A DNA stretch of 61,241 nucleotides, from NCBI GenBank assembly GCA_944332715.1, contig CALVKN010000003.1:1-61241 (forward strand). Direction: 5' to 3'. Positions 8,808 to 17,903 of this stretch are shown piece by piece. How positions within the stretch are numbered: position 1 is the first letter of the stretch; each line of letters starts with the position of its first letter. The notes under the pieces are model-generated. The model had not been told where the DNA came from, made no database searches, and saw only the letters and a list, made by a program, of their open reading frames with translations. The DNA comes from an uncultured Bacilli bacterium (GTDB lineage: Bacteria; Bacillota_I; Bacilli_A; RF39; UBA660). Position numbers and translations under genes: made by a program.

Positions 8808-8854
8808 TTCGACATATTGTGACAAATGTTTACACCGATTTACATTATTCGACA
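8808..8854. promoter_or_regulatory. Two 0A boxes upstream of spo0A
   Basis: TTCGACA (reverse complement of the Spo0A site TGTCGAA) occurs at 8808-8814 and at 8848-8854, 40 bases apart and in the same orientation. Both lie 90-135 bases before the spo0A start. TATAAT at 8888-8893 is a possible -10 downstream. The arrangement suggests autoregulation of spo0A, as known in Bacillus. Confidence 0.6.
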
Positions 8855-8941
8855 AAAGTTTTTGTAGCATTTTGTACTATTATGATATATAATGAGTTCA
8901 TGTGCAGTAAAAAAATATTTAGCAGTAAGAAAGGAAAACAA

Positions 8942-9706
8942 ATGAACAAAATTATTAATGTTGTTGCAATTGATGACAACGATGTAGTGCTAAGTAGTGT
9001 AGGGAAGTATTTTAAAGGTAGTGAGCAAGTAAAGGTAGTAGGAAGTTTTAACAATGGAAAAGATGGACTTGCTTTTTTAATTAATCATCATGATGATTAT
9101 GATGTAATTCTTATGGATGTTTTGATGCCACAGATTGATGGAATTAAAATGTTAGAAGAGTTGCATAGAAGGAAAATAAATAAGAAAATAATTATCTTAT
9201 CAAGTTTTAAAGATGACTATACAATAAAGAAGGTACAAAAATTAAATGCAAGTTATTATATGCTTAAGCCTGTTGATATGCAAATATTAGAGGAAAGAAT
9301 AATCGATTTGTATGCTGAAGAAGATGAAATAAAGTTTTCAAATAATTATAGTGTGGAAGTAGAAGTAAGTTCTCTTTTACACGATTTAGGTATTCCATCT
9401 CATGTAAGAGGATATAAATATATTAGAGAAGGCATCATGATGCTTTATACTAGTAAAGAAGTAGCAACGTTAGTTACTAAAGAAATATATCCAGCGATTG
9501 CTAATATGTATAATACTACTTCAACAAGAGTAGAGCGAGCAATTAGACATGCAATTGAAATAAGTTGGACTAGAGGGGACTTAAAAATAATGGAAGACTT
9601 GTTTGGTAATAGTATTGATTTTGAAAGAAGTAAACCTACTAATTCAGAATTCTTAACAACTATTGCTGATAGAGTTAAATTACATCGTGGACAGTTAGTG
9701 GGTTAA
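8942..9706 (+). CDS. spo0A: Sporulation master response regulator Spo0A
   Basis: 254 residues in two domains. The receiver (1-125) has the acidic pocket Asp11/Asp12, phosphoacceptor Asp59 in ILMDVLMP, and Lys109 in YMLKPVD. The C-terminal DNA-binding domain has the Spo0A signature: SSLLHDLGIPSHVRGYKYIR, then TSTRVERAIRHAIEISW and KPTNSEF. It binds 0A boxes when phosphorylated and commits cells to sporulation. The start at 8942 follows AAGGAAA; the longer frame from 8762 has no site and would cover the promoter. No phosphorelay kinase is in the window. Confidence 0.95.
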   Translation: MNKIINVVAIDDNDVVLSSVGKYFKGSEQVKVVGSFNNGKDGLAFLINHHDDYDVILMDVLMPQIDGIKMLEELHRRKINKKIIILSSFKDDYTIKKVQKLNASYYMLKPVDMQILEERIIDLYAEEDEIKFSNNYSVEVEVSSLLHDLGIPSHVRGYKYIREGIMMLYTSKEVATLVTKEIYPAIANMYNTTSTRVERAIRHAIEISWTRGDLKIMEDLFGNSIDFERSKPTNSEFLTTIADRVKLHRGQLVG

Positions 9707-9737
9707 TGGAAAGTATTTTCCATTTTCTTGTTTTTTT
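9706..9737 (+). terminator. Rho-independent terminator of spo0A
   Basis: ATGGAAA pairs with TTTCCAT across a four-base loop, followed by T-rich sequence. The first arm base is the last base of the stop codon. Confidence 0.75.
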
Positions 9738-9779
9738 AGAGGGTTTATGTTATCATAGTGGCGTAAATGAAGGTGACTT

Positions 9780-11282
9780 ATGAAAAAGATCTTAACTATT
9801 ATTTTTGATGGTTTTGGTATTCGTGATGATGAGACTGGAAATGCTGTTAAAGCCGCTAATATGAATAATTTTAATAATTTATGGAAAGAATACCCTCATG
9901 CTTTACTTGATGCATCTGGTACTGCAGTTGGGTTAAATGAAGGTCAACCTGGCAATAGTGAAGTTGGACATATGACTATTGGGGCAGGACGTATTTTAAA
10001 GCAACCAGAAATACTTGTTAATGAATTTTTAGCAAATCCTGATATGGAAAGTAAAAATATCCAAAAGTTATTAACACTTAAAGATAAAGATATTCATATA
10101 ATGGGACTTTGTAGTGATGGTAATATTCATGCTGGGGTTGATGATTTTTTAGGAATGTATCAATTCTTAGTGGATAATGGTCTAACTAAAATACATTTTC
10201 ATGTAATTACGGATGGAAGAGATACAGATATTCATGCTTCTTATAAATATATAAAGATGTTACAAGATAAAATAAAAGAAAATAATGATATTGGTAATAT
10301 TGCAACAGTTTGTGGCAGATATTATGCAATGGATAGAGATGAAAATTGGGGCAGAACAAAAATTTATTATGATTTAGTGGTAAATGGTAAGGGTACAAGT
10401 GCACTAGATGTCGAAAGATCCATTAATAAAAGTTATGAAAATGGGATTACTGATGAGTTTTTAAAACCGATTAAACTATCTCATGACATGATAAAAAATG
10501 GGGATGTATTAATTTGGATGAATTACCGAGCTGATAGAGCAAAACAAATACTTAATACGATTGTCAACTCAGAAGAATTTAGTGAATTTGAAGTTAAAGA
10601 TTTAAGTGATGTTACAGTATTTAGTTTCTTACATGTTGATAAAAAGATAAAGACATTAAATTTTATTGAAAATCCTGATGTAACACATCCTTTGGGAATA
10701 TATTTAAGTGAACTTGATTTTACGCAAGCAAGAATCGCTGAGTCAGAAAAATTTGCTCATGTTACATACTTTTTTGATGGTGGATTTGATGGCAAGATAA
10801 ATAAATGTGATAAGTTTCACATTGCTAGTCCGGATGTTGCAACTTATGATTTGAAACCAGAGATGAGTTGTGTTGAAGTAACGAAAAAGGTAGTTGCAGC
10901 AATGAATTCTGATTATGATTTTATATTAGTTAATTTTGCTAATCCTGATATGGTAGGGCATACGGGAAATATGGATGCAGCAACTAAAGCATGTATGGCA
11001 ATTGATTTGTGCTTAGGAAAGATACTTGAAAAAGCCGAAGATAATTTTTATAAAGTTATTTTACTTGCAGATCATGGTAATGCCGATACAATGATTAATC
11101 CTGATGGTAGCCCTTGTACAACCCATACAACAAGTTTAGTTCCATTTATAATTGTTGATAATAAGATTAAATTAAAGAGTAAAGGAACACTTGTTAATGT
11201 TGCTCCAACAATTCTTGATTATATGGACATAGCTATTCCAAGTGAAATGGCTGATACTGAATCTTTGTTAATTGAAGAATAA
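9780..11282 (+). CDS. gpmI: 2,3-bisphosphoglycerate-independent phosphoglycerate mutase
   Basis: Interconverts 3- and 2-phosphoglycerate using two manganese ions and a phosphoserine intermediate. At 500 residues it has the usual length. Visible motifs are the metal site FDGFGIRD near residue 10, the nucleophile Ser in PGNSEVGHM, ITDGRDTD, GRYYAMDRD, ANPDMVGHTGN and LADHGNADTM. The SD is AAGGTGA, seven bases before the ATG. In many Bacillota it follows tpiA directly; here about 3.5 kb of accessory DNA and spo0A lie between. Confidence 0.97.
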   Translation: MKKILTIIFDGFGIRDDETGNAVKAANMNNFNNLWKEYPHALLDASGTAVGLNEGQPGNSEVGHMTIGAGRILKQPEILVNEFLANPDMESKNIQKLLTLKDKDIHIMGLCSDGNIHAGVDDFLGMYQFLVDNGLTKIHFHVITDGRDTDIHASYKYIKMLQDKIKENNDIGNIATVCGRYYAMDRDENWGRTKIYYDLVVNGKGTSALDVERSINKSYENGITDEFLKPIKLSHDMIKNGDVLIWMNYRADRAKQILNTIVNSEEFSEFEVKDLSDVTVFSFLHVDKKIKTLNFIENPDVTHPLGIYLSELDFTQARIAESEKFAHVTYFFDGGFDGKINKCDKFHIASPDVATYDLKPEMSCVEVTKKVVAAMNSDYDFILVNFANPDMVGHTGNMDAATKACMAIDLCLGKILEKAEDNFYKVILLADHGNADTMINPDGSPCTTHTTSLVPFIIVDNKIKLKSKGTLVNVAPTILDYMDIAIPSEMADTESLLIEE

Positions 11283-11314
11283 AAGTTATTTTGATTTTGA
11301 GAATAACTTTTTTT
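11282..11314 (+). terminator. Rho-independent terminator of gpmI
   Basis: AAAGTTATT pairs with AATAACTTT around an 11-base loop, and the T-run continues to 11314. Confidence 0.75.
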
Positions 11315-11377
11315 GTCTTTATGTAGAATTCTACATAATGATATTATAGGAAATTGCTTTAATTAATAAAAAAACAA

Positions 11378-11406
11378 TTGACACGCATACATTTGTTTGG
11401 TATAAT
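11378..11406 (+). promoter_or_regulatory. Consensus sigma-A promoter for the 11.4-kb RNA
   Basis: TTGACA (11378-11383), exactly 17 bases, then TATAAT (11401-11406). Both hexamers match the consensus perfectly, the strongest promoter seen in the window. Transcription would begin near 11413. Confidence 0.85.
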
Positions 11407-11412
11407 TAATTT

Positions 11413-11617
11413 ATCAACTAAAGGGGGTGAAGAAAATATAGTTGAGATACTTAATTGCCTAAGTAATAATTGTTAACTAGATAAAAAATCTATAAACAAA
11501 CGAACAAAATTAGTAGGGTGGCGACCATCCGAAGTTGGTCTATGGAGGGCTCGAAGAGTCCAGCGAAGTAGAAATACCTTGTAGTGATGCAAGGCGCCAA
11601 ACTTGTTTGGCTTTTGT
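11413..11617 (+). ncRNA. Structured RNA of unknown class, about 205 nt
   Basis: Driven by a perfect promoter and ended by GCCAAAC-TT-GTTTGGC followed by TTTTGTT (11596-11617). Several hairpins can be drawn: TCAACTA/TAGTTGA (11414-11420 with 11440-11446), ACTTA/TAAGT, TAGAT/ATCTA, GACCA/TGGTC (about 11523-11540), GGGCTC-GAA-GAGTCC (about 11547-11561), and CCTTG/CAAGG. The 3' half (11513-11595) is clearly richer in GC than the surroundings and has no useful open frame. It does not show the marker sequences of RNase P, tmRNA, SRP RNA, T-box or SAM leaders that I know. A raiA-type or 6S-like RNA remains possible. It could be a free RNA or a leader of the next gene. Confidence 0.6.
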
Positions 11618-11914
11618 TCTGCTTATGAGTTGGAAGCATTTGCAAAGGTTTTTGAGGAGGATACAAGTGAGGTAACAGATTTTTTGAATAATATGATGGA
11701 AATGGCATCTCGCTTGATGTATAAAAGTAATAGGACTCCGGAAGAAAATATGAGTTTAAAAATGTTACATGTAGATATGGAACGTTTTAGAATAAATATG
11801 CTTAAGTTTATAAGTGATGCTCTTTGGGATATGGCTCATAATATGTCTGATGAAGTTATTTTAAAATATGATGATGTATTTGTAATCGAATCACTAGAAT
11901 ATGGTGGAAGATAA
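11603..11914 (+). CDS. Small acidic helical protein, function unknown (start uncertain)
   Basis: An open frame of about 100 residues, rich in Glu, Met and Leu and probably all alpha-helical (LEAFAKVFEED, MMEMASRLMYKSN, ISDALWDMAHNMSDE), with no membrane segment. I do not recognise the family. The nominal TTG at 11603 lies in the loop of the upstream terminator and has no SD, so it is unlikely to be the real start; ATGs at 11693 and 11696 are possible but also lack a good site. The gene may begin with a weak start or have lost its 5' end. Confidence 0.5.
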   Translation: MFGFCSAYELEAFAKVFEEDTSEVTDFLNNMMEMASRLMYKSNRTPEENMSLKMLHVDMERFRINMLKFISDALWDMAHNMSDEVILKYDDVFVIESLEYGGR

Positions 11915-11949
11915 AAATAAATTTTGATATAATTTGGTTGGAGTAGCTT

Positions 11950-12906
11950 ATGAAAAAACAAAATATTATATTTATTTTAATTGTATTATTAGTAGTTATA
12001 TTAATTATTGGTGGAGTATTATTATTTAGAAAAGATAGTGTAGAGTTAGAGATGATTGTTACTAAAGGTAATAGTATTTATGCAATAAATAATCTTGGTG
12101 AAGAAATAGAAATAATGGATATGAGCAATTATAATGACTTTGTCTATACATATAAGAATAATAAGTTATATCTTTATTTATATACCAATAAGACAATTGA
12201 TGGAGAGGTTGTAGAAAATAATTTTATTGGGTATATTGATTTGCTTGACGAAGATTATGAACTTAATAGTTTATCAAGGGCAACACTTGAGGGAACTCCC
12301 GAATCAATTGCAGTAACAAATGATTATATATATTTAGCCTCTTCTGATTATAATGGAGTATACAGATATAATATTGTGGACTCAAGTATTACTGGTTGGA
12401 GTGATTTTTATGAGTTAAATCATGTTAAGTTATATAGTTTTATTAATGATGGCATGGTTTATGTGGAAGATAATGCTTTGGGATTAATTAATATTGAAAA
12501 TGATGTCTTAGTTAAAGTTGCTGAGGGAGATTTATCTTTTATTTGTGGTAATAACATTGTATATAAAGAATATGAAAGCGATACGGGCTGGGTATATAAA
12601 GTATATAATATAAGTGATGAAGAGTTAAAAGATATTAGTGATGTAATAGATACACAACAAGATAGTATTCTTTATATTAGAGATTCATATGTTTATGCTA
12701 ATGGAAATAGTTTATATAGAAATAAAGATGGGGTTAGTGAAAAAATATATGAATTTAATGATTATATAAATAGTGTTAATTTGGGACCAGATGATTTAGT
12801 ATATGTTTCATATGGTACTGATAATGTTGTTAGTTTAGATATTGATACACTTGAAATTAATGATTATGATAGTGAAGTATATTTAAATATTTTATATATT
12901 AATTGA
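11950..12906 (+). CDS. Membrane-anchored beta-rich protein, function unknown
   Basis: 318 residues. After MKKQN comes one hydrophobic segment (about residues 5-25, rich in Ile, Leu and Val), so the rest is probably extracellular. The exterior part is rich in Tyr, Asp and Asn and has repeated stretches resembling propeller blades (VTNDYIYLASSDYNGVYRYN, IRDSYVYANGNSLYRNKDG), as in DUF5050-like or other beta-propeller proteins. No catalytic motif is seen. The start follows GGAGTAG. Confidence 0.55.
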   Translation: MKKQNIIFILIVLLVVILIIGGVLLFRKDSVELEMIVTKGNSIYAINNLGEEIEIMDMSNYNDFVYTYKNNKLYLYLYTNKTIDGEVVENNFIGYIDLLDEDYELNSLSRATLEGTPESIAVTNDYIYLASSDYNGVYRYNIVDSSITGWSDFYELNHVKLYSFINDGMVYVEDNALGLINIENDVLVKVAEGDLSFICGNNIVYKEYESDTGWVYKVYNISDEELKDISDVIDTQQDSILYIRDSYVYANGNSLYRNKDGVSEKIYEFNDYINSVNLGPDDLVYVSYGTDNVVSLDIDTLEINDYDSEVYLNILYIN

Positions 12907-12933
12907 ATTTGCATGAGAAAATGCAAATTTTTT
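12906..12933 (+). terminator. Rho-independent terminator before the S10 operon
   Basis: AATTTGCAT pairs with ATGCAAATT across six bases and runs into a T-tract. Confidence 0.75.
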
Positions 12934-12934
12934 G

Positions 12935-12963
12935 TTGCATTTCATAGATTTTAATGGTAATAT
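12935..12963 (+). promoter_or_regulatory. Promoter of the S10 ribosomal operon
   Basis: TTGCAT, 17 bases, TAATAT. It begins two bases after the upstream terminator and is the only good promoter before rpsJ. Confidence 0.55.
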
Positions 12964-12969
12964 TATATA

Positions 12970-13092
12970 CGTATGACTGCGTTGATGTGCAAGGTTACTG
13001 ATACACTAGGGTAAGTTGGTAAAGAGAAGTTGTGTTGGAGAACTTGTGCGGAGTATGTCTATACTAGATATAGGCGAAAGGAGGACATGTAA
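12970..13092 (+). promoter_or_regulatory. Leader of the S10 operon, possible ribosomal-protein autoregulatory RNA
   Basis: About 120 untranslated bases between promoter and rpsJ, richer in G than the surroundings, with a possible hairpin AAGTT/GAACTT. Leaders here often bind L4 in other bacteria. I cannot match it to a specific leader family. Confidence 0.35.
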
Positions 13093-13401
13093 GTGTCAAG
13101 TACAAAAGTTAGAATCAATTTGAAAGCATACGATCATCGATTATTAGATGTTGCAGCCGGAAAAATTGTGGAAACTGTTAAAAGAACTGGCGGCGAAATT
13201 TCTGGACCTGTACCTTTACCAACAGAAATTGAAAAAGTTACAGTGTTAAGAGCGGTACACAAATATAAGGATGCACGTGAACAATTCGAAAGAAGAACTC
13301 ACAAGAGATTAATCGATATTAAAAATCCTAGTAAGGAAACTGTTGATGCGTTAACTCATTTAGATTTACCTAGTGGTGTTGATGTAAATATCAAATTATA
13401 A
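13093..13401 (+). CDS. rpsJ: Ribosomal protein S10 (uS10)
   Basis: 102 residues, first gene of the S10 operon. S10 sits in the head of the 30S subunit and also acts with NusG/NusB in antitermination. Recognised by [23 protein letters not shown] and [10 protein letters not shown]. Translation starts at a GTG, with AAAGGAGG ending about 9 bases upstream. Confidence 0.96.
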   Translation: MSSTKVRINLKAYDHRLLDVAAGKIVETVKRTGGEISGPVPLPTEIEKVTVLRAVHKYKDAREQFERRTHKRLIDIKNPSKETVDALTHLDLPSGVDVNIKL

Positions 13402-13426
13402 GAAAATTTAAGAAAGGAAAGTAAAA

Positions 13427-14224
13427 ATGAAAGGAATCTTAGGACGCAAAGCTGGAATGACTCAAGTATTTACTAAAGATGGTAAACTTATTCCTGTTAC
13501 AGTTATTGAAGTTGAACCAAATGTAGTAATGCAAGTTAAGACTGTAGAAAAAGATGGTTATAACGCAATCCAACTTGGCGTATTTGAAAAGAAAGAAAAA
13601 TTAGCAAATAAACCTGAAATGGGAAATGCTAAACGCGCAAACACTACTCCTAAGCGCTTCTTAAAAGAAATAAGAGATGTAGAATCAACTTATAATATTG
13701 GTGATACAGTTAGCGCTGGTGTATTTACTGTAGGAGAAATCGTTGATGTAACAGGAACTAGTAAAGGACATGGTTTCCAAGGTGTTATCAAGAGACATAA
13801 CCAATCTCGTGGACCTATGACTCATGGATCTCACTATCACAGAAGACCTGGTTCACTAGGAACAATGTTACCAAAAAGAGTATTAAAGGGTAAAAAGTTA
13901 GCTGGTCACATGGGTGTTGATACAGTTACTATTCAAAATCTAGAAATTATAGAAGTAAACGAAGCAGAAAATTATATTTTAGTAAGTGGAAATGTTCCAG
14001 GAGCAAAAAATTCTTTAGTGTTAATCAAGACTGCCGTTAAGAATAGTCGCAAGAGTGATCCTAAAGAAATTCTTGAATACGAAGTTGAAACTGTAGTTGA
14101 TGAAGTAACTCCGGAAGAAGTTAGTGAAGAAGTAGTAGAAACTACTGAAGAAGTTGCTAACTCAGAAGAAACAGAAGTTGAAGTAACAGATGCTGCAGAA
14201 GAAACTCAAGAAGAAAGCAAGTAA
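13427..14224 (+). CDS. rplC: Ribosomal protein L3 with acidic C-terminal extension
   Basis: L3 is an early 50S assembly protein that reaches the peptidyl transferase centre. The core shows [26 protein letters not shown] and GHMGVDTVT and ends near residue 208. About 55 further residues follow, dominated by Glu, Val and Thr ([16 protein letters not shown] and similar). Ordinary bacterial L3 has about 205-215 residues and lacks this acidic tail. The extension is in frame with no sign of a frameshift. Confidence 0.95.
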   Translation: MKGILGRKAGMTQVFTKDGKLIPVTVIEVEPNVVMQVKTVEKDGYNAIQLGVFEKKEKLANKPEMGNAKRANTTPKRFLKEIRDVESTYNIGDTVSAGVFTVGEIVDVTGTSKGHGFQGVIKRHNQSRGPMTHGSHYHRRPGSLGTMLPKRVLKGKKLAGHMGVDTVTIQNLEIIEVNEAENYILVSGNVPGAKNSLVLIKTAVKNSRKSDPKEILEYEVETVVDEVTPEEVSEEVVETTEEVANSEETEVEVTDAAEETQEESK

Positions 14225-14245
14225 TTGCTTAGAAAGGATTAAGAT

Positions 14246-14872
14246 ATGACAAAGATAAGTGTTAAAAATATTGATGGCGAAAAAGTTAAAGATTTAACAT
14301 TGACAGACAGTATCTGGAATATTGAAGTAAATACTGATGCTTTAAAGAAAATGATTCGTTTACAACTTGATAGTGCTCGCCAAGGAACTAGAAAAACTAA
14401 GAATAGAAGTGAAGTTTCTGGTGGTGGAAGAAAGCCTTGGAGACAAAAGGGTACTGGACGTGCTCGTCAAGGTAGTATTCGTGCTACACAATGGCGTGGC
14501 GGCGGAATACCTTTAGGTGTTGGTCCAAGAGATTTTACATTTAAAATTAATAAAAAAGAAAGAGTTCTTGCTCTAAAGAGTGCTTTATCTAATAAAGTAC
14601 AAGAAAGATCTTTAGTAATTGTAGATAACTTTAATATGGAATCTACTAAAACTAAAGATGGAGTAAAAGTTTTAGAAAACTTAAAAGTTGCTGATAACAA
14701 AGTATTATTTGTTACAAGTGATGATGCTGAAAAACTATATTTAGCAGTTAGAAATTTACCAAATGTATTAGTAATATATGTTGATGAAGTAAATTGCTAT
14801 GATTTAGTAAATGCTGATACTGTTATTATGGATGAAGCAGCAATAAAGAAACTAGAGGAGGTGCTTAAATAA
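14246..14872 (+). CDS. rplD: Ribosomal protein L4 (uL4)
   Basis: 208 residues. The extended loop that lines the peptide exit tunnel is visible as RQGTRKTKNRSEVSGGGRK and WRQKGTGRARQGS. L4 often represses its own operon through the S10 leader. Its stop overlaps the start of rplW. Confidence 0.96.
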   Translation: MTKISVKNIDGEKVKDLTLTDSIWNIEVNTDALKKMIRLQLDSARQGTRKTKNRSEVSGGGRKPWRQKGTGRARQGSIRATQWRGGGIPLGVGPRDFTFKINKKERVLALKSALSNKVQERSLVIVDNFNMESTKTKDGVKVLENLKVADNKVLFVTSDDAEKLYLAVRNLPNVLVIYVDEVNCYDLVNADTVIMDEAAIKKLEEVLK

Positions 14873-15147
14873 TGAAACATTATACAGATATCATTATTGC
14901 ACCAGTCATTACTGAAAAATCAATGGCTAATAGACAAAATAATGTATATACATTTAAAGTTGCTAAGGATGCAACTAAGACTGATATAAAACGCGCAGTT
15001 GAAGAAGCATTTAAGGTAAGTGTTAAGAGTGTTAATACATTAAATACAAAATCTAAAAGAAGAAGAGTTGGAAGATACTCAGGAAGAACTAAGACTTATA
15101 AAAAGGCTATTGTTACTTTGGCTGAAGGTTCTTCAATTGAGATTTAG
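14872..15147 (+). CDS. rplW: Ribosomal protein L23 (uL23)
   Basis: 91 residues. L23 lies at the tunnel exit and docks SRP and trigger factor. Motifs are IIAPVITEKSM, YTFKVAKDATK and the basic loop KSKRRRVGRYSGRTK. It overlaps the rplD stop. Confidence 0.96.
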   Translation: MKHYTDIIIAPVITEKSMANRQNNVYTFKVAKDATKTDIKRAVEEAFKVSVKSVNTLNTKSKRRRVGRYSGRTKTYKKAIVTLAEGSSIEI

Positions 15148-15156
15148 GAGGAAATT

Positions 15157-15987
15157 ATGGCTATAAAACATTATAAACCTACAACTAATGGTCGTAGAGG
15201 AATGACAACTTTAGTTAATGATGAATTAACTGGGGCTAAACCTACTAAATCATTACTTAAGACTAAAAGTAAAACTGGTGGAAGAAATAATCAAGGTAAA
15301 ATGACAGTTCGCCATATTGGTGGTGGAGCTAAAAGAAAATACCGTATGATTGATTATAAGAGAAACAAAATTGGTGTTACTGGACGTGTTGCATCTATTG
15401 AATACGATCCAAATAGAAGCGCTAATATTGCTCTTATTAATTATAAAGATGGTGAAAAAAGATATATTATTGCTCCGAATGGATTACAAGTTGGGGCAAT
15501 AATTGAGAATGGTGAAGGTGCTGATATTAAAGTTGGTAATGCACTACCACTTTCAAATATCCCGGTTGGTACAACTATTCACTGTATTGAACTTCAACCT
15601 GGTAAAGGTGCTGAGTTATGCCGTAGTGCTGGAGCTAGTGCTCAAATACTAGGACGTGAAGGAAAATATGTAATGGTTCGTTTACAATCTGGAGAAACAA
15701 GATTAATACTTGGAACTTGTATGGCAACAGTTGGTGTTGTTGGTAATGAAGATTACAAGTTAGTAAATCTTGGTAAAGCTGGACGTAAACGTCATATGGG
15801 TATAAGACCTACTAACCGTGGATCTGTAATGAATCCTAACGATCACCCTCATGGTGGTGGTGAAGGTCGCGCTCCAATTGGACGTAAGAGCCCAATGACA
15901 CCTTGGGGTAAACCTGCACTTGGTGTTAAAACTCGTAAGAGTAAAAAGAAAAGTGAAAGACTTATTGTAAGTAGAAAGGCAAAATAG
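15157..15987 (+). CDS. rplB: Ribosomal protein L2 (uL2)
   Basis: 276 residues, the normal length. L2 is needed for subunit association and peptidyl transfer. Motifs include [17 protein letters not shown] and the conserved C-terminal [17 protein letters not shown] containing the functional histidine. The SD is AGGAGG. Confidence 0.97.
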   Translation: MAIKHYKPTTNGRRGMTTLVNDELTGAKPTKSLLKTKSKTGGRNNQGKMTVRHIGGGAKRKYRMIDYKRNKIGVTGRVASIEYDPNRSANIALINYKDGEKRYIIAPNGLQVGAIIENGEGADIKVGNALPLSNIPVGTTIHCIELQPGKGAELCRSAGASAQILGREGKYVMVRLQSGETRLILGTCMATVGVVGNEDYKLVNLGKAGRKRHMGIRPTNRGSVMNPNDHPHGGGEGRAPIGRKSPMTPWGKPALGVKTRKSKKKSERLIVSRKAK

Positions 15988-15996
15988 GGAGGAAAT

Positions 15997-16260
15997 ATGG
16001 CAAGAAGTTTGAAAAAAGGACCTTATGTAGCAGAATCGCTAATGAAACGCGTCCAAGAAATGAATAAAAGTAACAAAAAAACAGTTATTAAAACATGGTC
16101 AAGAAGATCTACTATTTTTCCTGATTTTGTAGGACATACAATAGCTGTTCACAATGGTAAAGATTTTATACCTGTATATATTACAGAAGATATGGTTGGA
16201 CATAAACTTGGAGAATTTTCACAAACTCGTAAGTTTACTGGACACGCAGGAAATAAATAG
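15997..16260 (+). CDS. rpsS: Ribosomal protein S19 (uS19)
   Basis: 87 residues with the family start RSLKKGPYV, then [17 protein letters not shown] and [16 protein letters not shown]19 sits in the 30S head with S13. The spacing of nine bases after rplB holds its SD. Confidence 0.96.
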   Translation: MARSLKKGPYVAESLMKRVQEMNKSNKKTVIKTWSRRSTIFPDFVGHTIAVHNGKDFIPVYITEDMVGHKLGEFSQTRKFTGHAGNK

Positions 16261-16268
16261 GAGGTAAC

Positions 16269-16616
16269 ATGGAAGCATATGCAATTCATAAAAATGCTTT
16301 AATTAAACCAAGACTTGCAAGAATGACTATGGATTTAATTAGAGGTAAAGATGTTGAAACTGCTCGGGGTATTTTGGAAAATACGAATACTAAAGCAAGT
16401 AGACTTATATTAAAAGTTTTAAATTCTGCAGTAGCAAATGCTGTAAATAACTTTGGTGCAAATGAAGCAGACCTTAGAATTAGTGAATGTTATATTAATC
16501 CAGGTCCTATTTACAAAAGAATTAAATTTGCGAGTCGCGGAAATGTTGATCGTCATGATAAGAGAAGCAGTCACATTACAGTATGTGTAAGTGATACAAA
16601 GAAAGGAGTAAAATAG
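16269..16616 (+). CDS. rplV: Ribosomal protein L22 (uL22)
   Basis: 115 residues. L22 contributes the beta-hairpin loop of the exit tunnel. Seen in [15 protein letters not shown], the loop region [17 protein letters not shown] and the basic end [17 protein letters not shown] precedes the ATG. Confidence 0.95.
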   Translation: MEAYAIHKNALIKPRLARMTMDLIRGKDVETARGILENTNTKASRLILKVLNSAVANAVNNFGANEADLRISECYINPGPIYKRIKFASRGNVDRHDKRSSHITVCVSDTKKGVK

Positions 16617-16617
16617 T

Positions 16618-17295
16618 ATGGGACAAAAAGTAAATCCTATAGGATATCGTCTTGGTGTTAATAAAGACTGGCAATCAAAATGGTATGCTAAAAAAGATTA
16701 TCCAGAATATTTAATCAACGATATTAAAATAAGAGAATATCTTGATAAAAATATGAAAGATGCTGCTATTGCTAGTGTAATTATTGAACGTAAAAAAGGC
16801 AGATGCGAAGTTACTATTTATACTGCTAAACCTGGTGTTATCATTGGTCGTGGCGGTGAAGACATTGAAAAACTAAGAAAGAAAATCGCTAAATTAGTTG
16901 GCGAAGAAATTTATATCAATATAGTAGAAGAAAAGAATCCTGATTTAAATGCTAAATTGGTTGCTGAACAAATTGCTGCGCAAATCGCTGCAAGAGCACC
17001 ATTTAGATCTGCTCAAAAAAGAGCTATCAGAAATGTTATGAAATCTGGAGCTAAAGGATGCAAAACTAGTGTATCTGGAAGACTTGGTGGAGCAGAAATG
17101 GCTAGAACTGAAGGTTATACTGAAGGTACTGTGCCACTACATACAATCAGAGCTGACGTAGATTATGCAACGGCTGAGGCAGATACTACATATGGTAAGA
17201 TTGGAGTTAAAGTTTGGATTTATAAAAATGAAATTCTTCCTGCTAAAAAAACAGTGAAGGGAGCTGATAAAAATGTTGATGCCAAAGAGAACTAA
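16618..17295 (+). CDS. rpsC: Ribosomal protein S3 (uS3)
   Basis: 225 residues. S3 lines the mRNA entry channel. The KH domain is marked by [17 protein letters not shown]; the C-terminal domain has [17 protein letters not shown] and [11 protein letters not shown]. Its last 23 bases overlap rplP, so L16 translation is probably coupled. Confidence 0.96.
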   Translation: MGQKVNPIGYRLGVNKDWQSKWYAKKDYPEYLINDIKIREYLDKNMKDAAIASVIIERKKGRCEVTIYTAKPGVIIGRGGEDIEKLRKKIAKLVGEEIYINIVEEKNPDLNAKLVAEQIAAQIAARAPFRSAQKRAIRNVMKSGAKGCKTSVSGRLGGAEMARTEGYTEGTVPLHTIRADVDYATAEADTTYGKIGVKVWIYKNEILPAKKTVKGADKNVDAKEN

Positions 17296-17710
17296 ATATC
17301 GTAAAAGTCATAGAATAAGTTATGATGGTAAAGCTAAAGGAAATACAGAATTACACTTTGGTGAATACGGATTACAAGCTATCGAAGGTGGCTGGATATC
17401 AGCTCGTCAAATCGAAGCATCTCGTATAGCGATGACAAGATTTATGAAACGTGGTGGTAAAGTATTTATTAACATTTTCCCACATATGCCAAGAACTAAA
17501 AAACCTCTTGAAACTCGTCAAGGTAAAGGTAAAGGTAACGTTGAAGAATGGGTAGCAGTAGTAAAAAAAGGTAAAATTATGTTTGAAGTAAGTGGAGTAA
17601 CTGAAGATGTTGCTCGTGAAGCACTTAGACTTGCATCACATAAATTATCTGTTAAAACTAAATTTGTTAAAAAAGAAGATGTAAAGGATGGTGATTCTCT
17701 TGAAAATTAA
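17273..17710 (+). CDS. rplP: Ribosomal protein L16 (uL16)
   Basis: 145 residues. L16 contacts A-site tRNA and the peptidyl transferase centre. Motifs are [30 protein letters not shown] and [13 protein letters not shown]. The start at 17273 gives the family-typical MLMPKR and has GGGAG about 9 bases upstream. Confidence 0.96.
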   Translation: MLMPKRTKYRKSHRISYDGKAKGNTELHFGEYGLQAIEGGWISARQIEASRIAMTRFMKRGGKVFINIFPHMPRTKKPLETRQGKGKGNVEEWVAVVKKGKIMFEVSGVTEDVAREALRLASHKLSVKTKFVKKEDVKDGDSLEN

Positions 17711-17903
17711 TGAAATTAGAGAAATGTCTTCAGAAGATTTAAAAAAGAAAATCACTGAAACTAAAGAACAATTATTTACAATGAGAATGCAACAAGCAAA
17801 TGGAACACTTGAAAAACCAACTCAACTTAAAACTTTAAGAAGAGATGTTGCAAAAATGAAAACTGTTTTAAAAGAAAGAGAACTTAATGGAGGTAACGAA
17901 TAA
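17700..17903 (+). CDS. rpmC: Ribosomal protein L29 (uL29)
   Basis: 67 residues, a helical hairpin at the exit tunnel ([34 protein letters not shown]). A TTG at 17700 is the likely start: it yields the family-typical MKINEIRE and has GGTGA six bases upstream. The ATG at 17688 touches its own would-be SD. The gene overlaps the end of rplP. Confidence 0.92.
   Translation: MKINEIREMSSEDLKKKITETKEQLFTMRMQQANGTLEKPTQLKTLRRDVAKMKTVLKERELNGGNE

Noticed and set aside
11413..11617. T-box, SAM, RNase P, tmRNA or SRP RNA
   Set aside because: The GGGTGGCGACC stretch recalls a T-box antiterminator, but the TGGNACCGCG core is absent, and the next gene is not tRNA- or amino-acid-related. Marker sequences of the other classes are also missing.
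11587..11640. Short frame starting ATG 11587 as the true start of the small helical protein
   Set aside because: It is in another frame and stops within about 16 codons, across the terminator.
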